DNA of 64,000 nt from Elephas maximus indicus (taxonomy: Eukaryota > Chordata > Mammalia > Proboscidea > Elephantidae), in NCBI RefSeq assembly GCF_024166365.1, contig NC_064823.1, positions 19,338,924 to 19,402,923 of the forward strand. The letters are read 5' to 3'. A program made the translations under genes and the position numbers. The first letter of the stretch is position 1. Every line of letters starts with the position of its first letter. Of this stretch, positions 57,363 to 64,000 are shown in pieces. The notes beneath the pieces were generated by a model, which was not told the DNA's origin, searched no databases, and saw only the letters and a program-made list of their open reading frames with translations.

Positions 57363-58368
57363 TTATTGATTTTCTAAGCAAATAACTCTCTTTAGTATTT
57401 CTTGTAGGTTTAGTTTGGTTTTTATGAATTCCCTAAACTTCTGTTTTTCTGGATACGTCCTAACTTCACCTTTATATTTGAGCGATAGTTTTGCTGGATA
57501 TGATTGTTGGCTGGCAATTTTTTCCTTCAATTTTTTATATAAGTCATCCCATTGCCTTCTTGCCTGCATGGTTTCTGCCAAGTAGTCCGAGCTTATTCTT
57601 ATTGACTCCTTTGTAGGTTACTTTTCATTTATCCCTAGCTGCTCTATAAAATTACTCTCTTTATCTTTGGTTTTGACATGTTTGATGATAATATATCTTG
57701 GTGACTTTCTTTTAAAATCTACCTCATGTGGAGTTTGGTAAGCATCTTGGATAGATATCTTTCACACTATCCGGGAAGTTTTCTGCCAACATGTCTTCAA
57801 CAGTTCTCTCTGTATTTTCTCTTATCCCTCCCTGTTCTGGTACTCCAATCACTAGTAAGTTATTTCTCTTGATAGAGTCCCAATGATTGTTAAGTTTTCT
57901 TCATTTTTTTTTAATTCTTTTTTCTGATTTTTCTTCAGCTATATTGGTGCCAAGTGCTTTATCTTCAAGTTCAGAAATTCTGCCTTCCTCTTGCTCAATT
58001 CTGCTCCTCTTACTTTCTATTGAGTTGTCTAATTCTGCAATTTTATTGTTGATCTTCTGAATTTCTGATTCCTGTCTGTCTATAGATTTTTCCAGCTTAT
58101 TAGATTTTTCATTATGTTCCTGACTAACCTTTTTAATTTTTTCAACTGCTTTATCCGTGTGTTCCTTGGCTTATTCTGCGTATTGCCTGATTTCGTTCCA
58201 GATGTCCTGAAGGGTTCTGTATGTTAATTTTATGTATTCTGCCTCCATTAATTCCAGGAAGGTACTTTCATCTAGAAGATCCCTTGATTCTTTGTTCAGA
58301 GAGGTTGTTGAGGCAATCATGGTTTGTTTCTTTATGTGACTTGATACAGACTGTTGTCGCTGAGCCAT
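57363..58368 (-). pseudogene. L1-C ORF1 (RNA-binding protein), broken
   Basis: The start is at 58,368 (MAQRQQSVSSHIKKQTMIA), nearly the same N-terminus as L1-B. The first 65 residues are open. The C-terminal part is open at 57,363-57,581 (MAETMQARRQWDDLYKKLKE; LSLKYKGEVRTYPEKQ; NLQEILKRVICLENQ, stop). The total span of about 335 codons fits the family. Frameshifts and a stop in the coiled coil (about 58,170) break it. Confidence 0.88.
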
Positions 58369-58415
58369 CTATAAGTTATTGTATTAATTTATTTTATGTT
58401 TGCTTACTGTATTGT

Positions 58416-58584
58416 GGAAACCTGGGTGGTGTAGTGGTTAAGTACTATGGCTGCTAACCCATGGGTCGGCAGTTTGAATTCACCAGGCGCTCTTTGGAAA
58501 CTCTATGGGGCAGTTTTACCCTGTCCTATAGGGTCACTATGAGTTGGAATCAACTTGACAGCACTGGGTTGGGTTTGGTTTTGG
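58416..58584 (+). mobile_element. AfroSINE in the L1-C 5' UTR, with TSD
   Basis: GGAAACCTGGGTGGTGTAGT head, CACTATGAGTTGGAATCAAC and GGGTTTGGTTTTGG tail. Exact 12-bp direct repeats TTACTGTATTGT at 58,404-58,415 and 58,585-58,596. Confidence 0.95.
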
Positions 58585-58825
58585 TTACTGTATTGTAGCT
58601 TCTTGCTTTGTTTTGTTTTAATATGCCCAAATGTGTTGCTTGAATGAGCTAGCTTGATTATCTTCACCTGTGGAGCTCTGATGTCCTGCCCCAGTGACTA
58701 GAGCTGTTATCAGGGACATCAGTTTAGGAGTCCATTCACTTTTCTTGTATGAATTCAGCTCAGGTGCCAAGGTAGCTTATCATCAAGTGTGTGGTACAGG
58801 CTCTGTCCTACAGTCTTAGAGGGGC

Positions 58826-58940
58826 AGGGGTGATTGGGGTAGGTACTGGTATCAGGTTGCAGCAGTGGGCTACGCTCTGAACAAGGCAGGGCGTAGCCCA
58901 CTGCTGCAACCTGATACCAGTACCTACCCCAATCACCCCT
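58826..58940. repeat. Inverted repeat, two exact 50-bp arms with 15-bp loop
   Basis: Arms 58,826-58,875 and 58,891-58,940 are exact reverse complements around TCTGAACAAGGCAGG. At the homologous site in L1-B (about 22,290-22,400) the loop is followed by unrelated 5' UTR text (GGGCTGAGAACCAACCCCC). So the right arm replaced or was inserted into normal L1 sequence in this copy. Confidence 0.97.
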
Positions 58941-59381
58941 TAGAATCTTCCCCCAAGTGTCTCTGAGGAAAGTGTGTTCCTGTTCTCTAGAGCTAGCAGG
59001 TGGGTGCATTCTGCAGGCGGACCATAGGCAACCAATGTTTTTGGTTGTAAGGCCTGGGAGGTATCAGTTATCCTTGGACCCCTGTCACAGGTGGCTGGGT
59101 GACCTGAGTGGAGCCACCAGTCCTTAGGCCCCTGATGCAGGTTGCTGAGGACCCTGTTTGATAGGCAAACCAGTGTCAAACATCAAACATCCACCTCTCC
59201 ACCACACAGCTGAAACAGTTGTAGTCATGAAATAGGCCCACACAGGTCCATGCAGAGGGGAAAAGTGCTCAAAGTCCACAGGTTGTTTATGCCTGGACAG
59301 GGGCCACTTCTCCCCCGATTAGTGGAGCTGGCAAATTATCTTTTCCCCCAATTGTGAATTTATTCCTTCTCCAGGGCCTGG

Positions 59382-59551
59382 GGAAACCCTGGTGGCATAA
59401 TGGTTAAGTGCTACAGCTGCTATCCAAGAGGTTGGCAGTTTGAATCCGCCAGGCGCCCCTTGGAAATTCTTTGGGGCAGTTCTACTCTGTCCTATATGTT
59501 CACTATGAGTCAGAATCGACTTGACGGCAGTGGGTTTGTTTTTTGGGGTTT
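59382..59551 (+). mobile_element. AfroSINE in the L1-C 5' UTR, with TSD
   Basis: GGAAACCCTGGTGGCATAAT head, GCAGTTTGAATCCGCCAGGC, TATGAGTCAGAATCGACTTG and GGGTTTGTTTTTTGGGG tail. Direct repeats CCAGGGCCTGG (59,371-59,381) and CCAAGGCCTGG (59,552-59,562), one mismatch. Confidence 0.94.
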
Positions 59552-60030
59552 CCAAGGCCTGGAGGATGGCTCTAGGTGCTCAACAGGGCCTATCTCAGGC
59601 CCAGTGAAATCAACAGCTGCTGAAGCCAACTTGGGGGCAGGGGGTGCATTAAAATATATGCAAGTACTTGGCTTTTGCAGAGAGCGCAGTTCTTGTCTGG
59701 TTCCAGAGGTGTGAGTATGGTATGTGGCTGGCTGCTCTTCCCTGAGGAAACTGCGGCGGAATGCTAGTATCAGCCGGCCACAGCTGATCCCGGGAATGGT
59801 GCCTGAGGGCTCCTAGTTCTTCAGGTCTGGTAATTACTCTCTGCTTCTGAACCACTTTATTCTGAACCATCGCTTCCTTCCCCTGCCCCTCAGTTCATTT
59901 TCCAACCTTGCCTTTGATGTTCAGGGCTCCTAGCTTATCATAAATATACTTGTTTCACTTGTATTTTCTGGTCTTTGTTGTAAGAGGGCTAGCTGGAATT
60001 GTTTGTGTATTCGGCCATCTTGTCTTCTTA

Positions 60031-60964
60031 TCTACTATTTTCCCATGTATAGTACGTTTTGTATTTAGGGTTTTTGTTTTACTGTTTGTCATTGGATAGA
60101 TCAAGTCTTTTCCACTGGTTCAAAAAGTATGCATTTCAATTCAATTTTTGAAATCCCTTTTGATTTATTAAAATCATTATTTCTATTTATCATCTTCTCT
60201 TGTGACAAGACATGTAAATACTATGTTCTTGCATCTCTGTGGTGTCCTGCCTCACTTCTAATGTTGATGTTGTCTAAAATTTTAGTTCTGATATTTGAGG
60301 GCATTTTTTTTCTTTTATTTATGCCTCTTGTTTTTACACAATGATATAATTTATCAGGAATTTGAACAATTGTCTCCCTGTTTACTGAATTTCTTTTATT
60401 TTTGAATATTTCCACCAAGAATATCTTCAAAATCTATCTTGGTGTTTTAAAACCCTTGACTACTTGTAGGCCTGAGGATAATGATTTTGGCTTGTGGGTT
60501 CAGATTACTCCACGGTCAGAGGAAGGAACTCTCACTTGCATAGAATCCTACGGGGGCTGGGAGTTTATGAAAATTATAAGGCAGGTTAAAATCAAGAGTA
60601 ATTTCTATGAAAATATTTATGACATATTGCCTAATGAGATGCCAGAAATAATCGACCTGAAAGGTTAAGACTCTGAGAATGTGTTCTGTTTTATTTTCTC
60701 CTAAGTAAGAATTTGTTTTGGTGTTTGTTTTTATTATTCAGAAATTTGTATTCTTTTTTTTTAACTTCATGAAGTTCTCCAAAATTACACAAGCTTCAGT
60801 TTCCACAAAACATAGGTCTGTACTTGCCTGGAGGTATCAGCTACTCTGGGAGTAATGATTAATGAGGAGCAGCTGGAGGTCAACACTGATGTGGGATCCT
60901 TTCTGGTAAGTTTAATGAGAGAGTTGGGATAGTTGGGATAAGCCCCAGTGTGGAAAGCCTCAAC
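60031..60964. other. Low-copy DNA, no gene confirmed
   Basis: No repeat family recognised. An 88-residue open frame at 60,402-60,668 (plus) has a fairly ordinary amino acid composition but no motif, no conserved neighbour and no visible splice framework. I do not call it a gene. Confidence 0.4.
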
Positions 60965-61168
60965 ACCAGTTGCTTCAAGTTGATTCCAAATCATGGCAAA
61001 CCTATGCGTGTCAGAGTAGAATTGTGCTACGTAGACGTTTCAATGGCAGATTTTTTTTGAAGTAGATTTCCAGGCTTTTCTTTTGAGGCACCTTTGGGTG
61101 GACTTGAACCACCAACCTTTTGGTTAGCAGACAATCACATTAACTGATTGTACCACCCAAACTCTTCC
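60965..61168 (-). mobile_element. AfroSINE, old form, antisense
   Basis: ACCAGTTGCTTCAAGTTG (tail), AGTAGATTTCCAGGC (middle), GGACTTGAACCACCAACC (B-box complement) and TTGTACCACCCAAACTC (head). An opposite-orientation copy follows about 180 bp later. Confidence 0.86.
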
Positions 61169-61349
61169 TAAGCACAATAGCCCACTCTGCTCTCTAGTAC
61201 TCATATTGGCTGTTTCTTTACTAAGCAACCCAGCTGGACAAGCGATTTTCCTGGAATAAGTCCTCTTGGTAGATTCAGTTCCACTATCTAGGATTTTGCC
61301 AGAGGATGATGTGGTGAAGAATTAAACTAGTAAGAACAATTGATTAGCT

Positions 61350-61567
61350 GGCACCTGCTATCAATCACTGTCCCTGGATGGCACATTTGGCTGAGCACTC
61401 AGCTACCAACTGAAAAGTTGATGGGTTGAATTCACACAGTGGTGCCTTGGAAGAAAAGGCCTGGCAATCTACTTTTAAAAGATCACAGCCATTGAAAACC
61501 CTATTGAATGTAGTTGTACTCTGAAACACATGGGGTTAAAATGAGTCAGAATAGACTCCATTCTAAC
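61350..61567 (+). mobile_element. AfroSINE, old form, with probable TSD
   Basis: GTCCCTGGATGGCACATTTG head, GTTGATGGGTTGAATTC, AAGGCCTGGCAATCTAC, AAAATGAGTCAGAATAGAC. Direct repeats TGATTAGCT at 61,341-61,349 and 61,568-61,576. Confidence 0.86.
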
Positions 61568-62011
61568 TGATTAGCTTGGTTGACTGGTTGTCATTATCAC
61601 TCCAGAGAAGCTTCCTATTACACTGCTATTGTCTCATTGACGCAAGGTATTCTACCTTCCCATAATCTCTCATCCCACTGCTCACTCTGGCAACCCTTAT
61701 CTCAGGTTGCTAGCACTCCCCCTCCAACCACACTCAAGTTCAAAGTCAGACTTTTGTTTTCAAGTTTTTTGGTTTTTTTTTTTCACGGTTTTTCATATTA
61801 GGCCCTCAAATCCATGTCTTCTTGCTTTTGAGTTATTGACATTTCTTGGTATTTTATTTTGGAAGAGGGAAGCAGCAACTCAAGCTGGTTTTCCATTTTT
61901 CAGAACCAGTAGCCAGATCCTCATTTCATTAATCCATAGGTTTTATTTTTAAACATCTCCTAAGAAGAATTCATGATCCATTCATGATCTGATTCATCCA
62001 TTCATGACCCG
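61568..62011. other. Low-copy DNA, no gene seen
   Basis: Short overlapping open frames (61,580-61,952) over a pyrimidine-rich stretch show no motif. A small irregular TCATGATC/TTCATGACC repetition lies at about 61,970-62,010. Confidence 0.45.
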
Positions 62012-62120
62012 ATACTTCTAACTGCCCCAAAGAGTTTCCAAGGAACCCCTGGTGGATTTGAACTGACGACATTTTGATTAGCAGCCGTAGCTCTTAACCA
62101 CTACACTGCCAGGGTTTCCA
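62012..62120 (-). mobile_element. AfroSINE head fragment, antisense, tail missing
   Basis: ACTTCTAACTGCCCCAAAG, GGTGGATTTGAACTGACG, TTAACCACTACACTGCCAGG. The 3' tail block is absent, unlike normal 5' truncation, so a deletion is likely. The head abuts a TA/CA microsatellite. Confidence 0.87.
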
Positions 62121-62132
62121 TATATGTATATG

Positions 62133-62172
<40 letters not shown>
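62121..62172. repeat. TA/CA microsatellite at a SINE head
   Basis: TATATGTATATGTATATA is followed by a CA run of about 12 units and TATATA. Confidence 0.92.
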
Positions 62173-62173
<1 letters not shown>

Positions 62174-62754
62174 TTAGAAGTATCAGCACTGAGTTGTATA
62201 TGTATGACATACTTTCTTGGCTTACTTCCTTTTTAACACACCAATATGTTTTTTTAACACACATAGTGTCCTGCTGACTGTTTTTGTAGGAAAACTATCC
62301 AAATGAAAGACTGAGATTTCAAAGGCCATTACTTGAACTTGTGATTGGCCCAATGCCTTTCCATAAGTAGATGTTTCCTTGAATTGTGAAGCAATAATTG
62401 GACACTGGAGAGCTATTATTTGTGAGGCCTCCAAGTAATTTTTGTTTTAATGCAAAGCCAAAGTGGAGTGCTGGTAAAGGGTATCTGGAAATATGGCTTG
62501 GATATCTGAATATAGCAGTTGTGTATGGAAAACACATTTCCTTTGCACTAGGGCATAGCATTTAAAAGTTGGCAATATGTATAATTCTTGATACTTCTGG
62601 ATAATATCATAATCAGAGATAAAGGAACGTAAGTGCATTAACATCTCTAAACACAGTACACTGTGTTTCTTGCCTTTTTTATAGTTTATTTTTCTGACAT
62701 TTTGTTGTTTAAAACTCTATTGCAATTTAAAACATATAACTAGGAGGAGGTATT
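62173..62754. other. Low-copy DNA, no gene seen
   Basis: Three overlapping minus-strand open frames (62,222-62,644) in different frames show no motif. Nothing else recognised. Confidence 0.45.
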
Positions 62755-62942
62755 AGGCCCTGGTGGCTAACCAAAAGGTTGGCAGTTCGAACCCACCAGC
62801 CACTCTGGAAGAAAGATGTGACAGTCTGCTTCTGTAAAAATTTATAGCCTTGGAAACCCTACGGGGCAGTTCTACTCTGTCCTGTAGGGGCACTACGAGT
62901 CAGAATCAACTCTGCAGCAATGGGTTTGGTTTTTCGGTTTGT
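62755..62942 (+). mobile_element. AfroSINE long form with deleted A-box region
   Basis: GGCCCTGGTGGCTAACCAAA jumps from the start of the head directly to CTAACC, losing about 25 bp including the TTAAGCGCTTGG block that holds the A box. The B-box region GCAGTTCGAACCCACCAGCC, middle GAAAGATGTGACAGTCTGC and tail CTACGAGTCAGAATCAAC remain. Confidence 0.92.
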
Positions 62943-64000
62943 TTAGAAATATATTACAATTGTGGACTCTTTGAGAAGCTTTTTTTTTAAACAAAGTGAC
63001 TACCTAACTAGTTTGGGTTAAGAGATTTACGCATTGTGCCAGTTTTCTTCCTTCTAGCATGAAATAATCTGGTAATATATTAGGATGATATATGAGGAAT
63101 GATGTTAAGGTCAATCCGCTCTAGCGTGTCCATTTCTGGATGCCTGGTGGTAAGTTTAGAGATCTGAGGAAACACATCAGATAGAAGTTGGAAAACTAAA
63201 GGTGATAGGAAAGTTAGTGTGTTAGATATGTTTCAACAAAAACTTGTCTAAATGAAGTCTGAAGATGAGACACAAGAAAAATTAATGTTAGTGTGTTAAA
63301 ATATTTCAATAAAAACTTGTTTAAATGAAGTCTGAAGGAAGGACACAGCAAGATAAAGTAATGCTCCCCCTACCCAGACATGTGTGTATAAACACATATA
63401 TGAATTCAGTGATTTTTTTTTAGTGTGATTTCATCATTTATTTTGATTTGCAGAGGCATTCCTTTTTAAATGTTATCCAACTACTTAACAAGCATAGTTT
63501 ATGCATGTCTAATTGGCAACACGAACCTCCTTACACTCAGCCTTGATGAAAAAAATAAATTAAGAATCAAAACAACACTGTGTGTAACAATTGGCTTGGA
63601 CACATATGCAACTAAGTGTGGTACAGAATTTTTAATGCTTAGTTTGTCAACACTAAGGGACAGATAAACACTTGGCATACCGATTTTAACTCATGCATTC
63701 TTTCTTCTATGTTGTTGTTTTATCCCCATCTTGTAAATCCCTTTTTCATTTGGGGACCTGAAGTTGTTTCATCCCTAATGACAGAATGTGAGTTTTTAAA
63801 CCAACTCTGAATTTTCTTAGTGTTCCATTATTTAGTATAGATTTATTTACTTGTACCAAACAGCAGTTTTGTTTTATATCTTGCTACTTTTACCATTGTT
63901 TTTCCTTGCTCTCTGGATTTTGAGCCATCATAATACCTGATGCTGGATTAAATCACATTCATCTTGTGCTCTATGTTCCTTCTGATCATGTTCTCTCCAA
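62943..64000. other. Low-copy DNA with one tandem duplication
   Basis: No gene or known repeat. The 65-residue frame at 63,470-63,667 has no motif. The tandem duplication is listed separately. Confidence 0.45.
63213..63360. repeat. 74-bp tandem duplication, diverged
   Basis: Unit 1 (63,213-63,286) and unit 2 (63,287-63,360) both start GTTAGTGTGTTA and share ACTTGTNTAAATGAAGTCTG. They differ at scattered positions, so the duplication is old. Confidence 0.92.

Larger units (their letters stand above)
56798..60030 (-). mobile_element. L1-C, right segment: 5' UTR, ORF1 and ORF2 start
   Basis: Older antisense L1 that received L1-D. The 5' end near 60,030 carries CAAGATGGCC (plus-strand GGCCATCTTG at 60,013-60,022). 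The 5' UTR spans to 58,369, ORF1 starts at 58,368, and ORF2 begins near 56,901, where the expected ATG reads ATC. Two AfroSINEs (58,416-58,584 and 59,382-59,551) and a 115-bp inverted repeat (58,826-58,940) lie in the 5' UTR. Confidence 0.92.

Noticed and set aside
60402-60668. 88-residue open frame in low-copy DNA
   Set aside because: No recognisable domain, no promoter or splice context, and length within chance expectation for this much sequence.
1-64000. CRISPR arrays, operons, phage or bacterial mobile systems
   Set aside because: No regularly spaced repeats, no ribosome-binding pattern and no prokaryotic coding density. All evidence points to repeat-rich mammalian nuclear DNA.

Overview
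The window looks like non-coding nuclear DNA from a placental mammal of the superorder Afrotheria, most likely an elephant or a close relative. This is inferred from its repeats. About two dozen copies or fragments of one tRNA-derived SINE (AfroSINE type) are scattered through it. There are also several 3' ends of an RTE/BovB-like LINE that share the SINE's tail, and L1 copies with an unusual common 3' UTR. Ancient pan-mammalian repeats (MIR, L2, old L1, MLT1-like LTRs) lie between them. I found no host protein-coding gene, no rRNA and no true tRNA gene. Every recognisable coding stretch is a decayed LINE open reading frame. The window may be intergenic or lie in a large intron.

Layout. 0-11 kb: low-copy DNA with SINEs, two RTE 3' ends (about 1.4 and 6.4 kb), an inverted SINE pair set in TA-rich microsatellites (5.8-6.2 kb) and an ancient antisense L1 (8.1-9.8 kb). 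11.1-24 kb: an ancient antisense L1 broken by two later minus-strand L1 insertions with clear target-site duplications (TSDs): L1-A (11,774-15,004, 5'-truncated) and L1-B (15,506-23,297, essentially full length). 24-28.5 kb: mostly low-copy DNA with a MIR and a SINE inside a SINE. 28.5-29.5 kb: an MLT1-like LTR holding a tRNA-Gly-headed SINE, which itself holds a 208-bp element flanked by TTAA that looks like a piggyBac-type MITE. 32.1-34.8 kb: an RTE LINE split by a plus-strand 5'-truncated L1 (L1-E). 34.8-44 kb: low-copy DNA with old SINEs and L1 fragments. 44-48.5 kb: an MLT1 LTR, a tRNA-Gly-headed SINE and three abutting ancient L1 pieces in alternating orientation. 48.6-60.0 kb: an older L1 (L1-C) split by a near full-length younger L1 (L1-D). 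60-64 kb: low-copy DNA, SINEs and a 74-bp tandem duplication.

The DNA works as a layered record of retrotransposition. L1 supplied its own insertions. The RTE LINE probably supplied the machinery for the AfroSINE, since both end in the same tail and AAC-type repeats. The most notable observations are the TTAA-flanked MITE with a readable empty site, two exact palindromes inside L1 copies that look like replication template-switch events, the tRNA-Gly-headed SINE, and a tandem-monomer 5' UTR in L1-D. I saw no new gene system. All family names come from recognition by eye; no database search was run.
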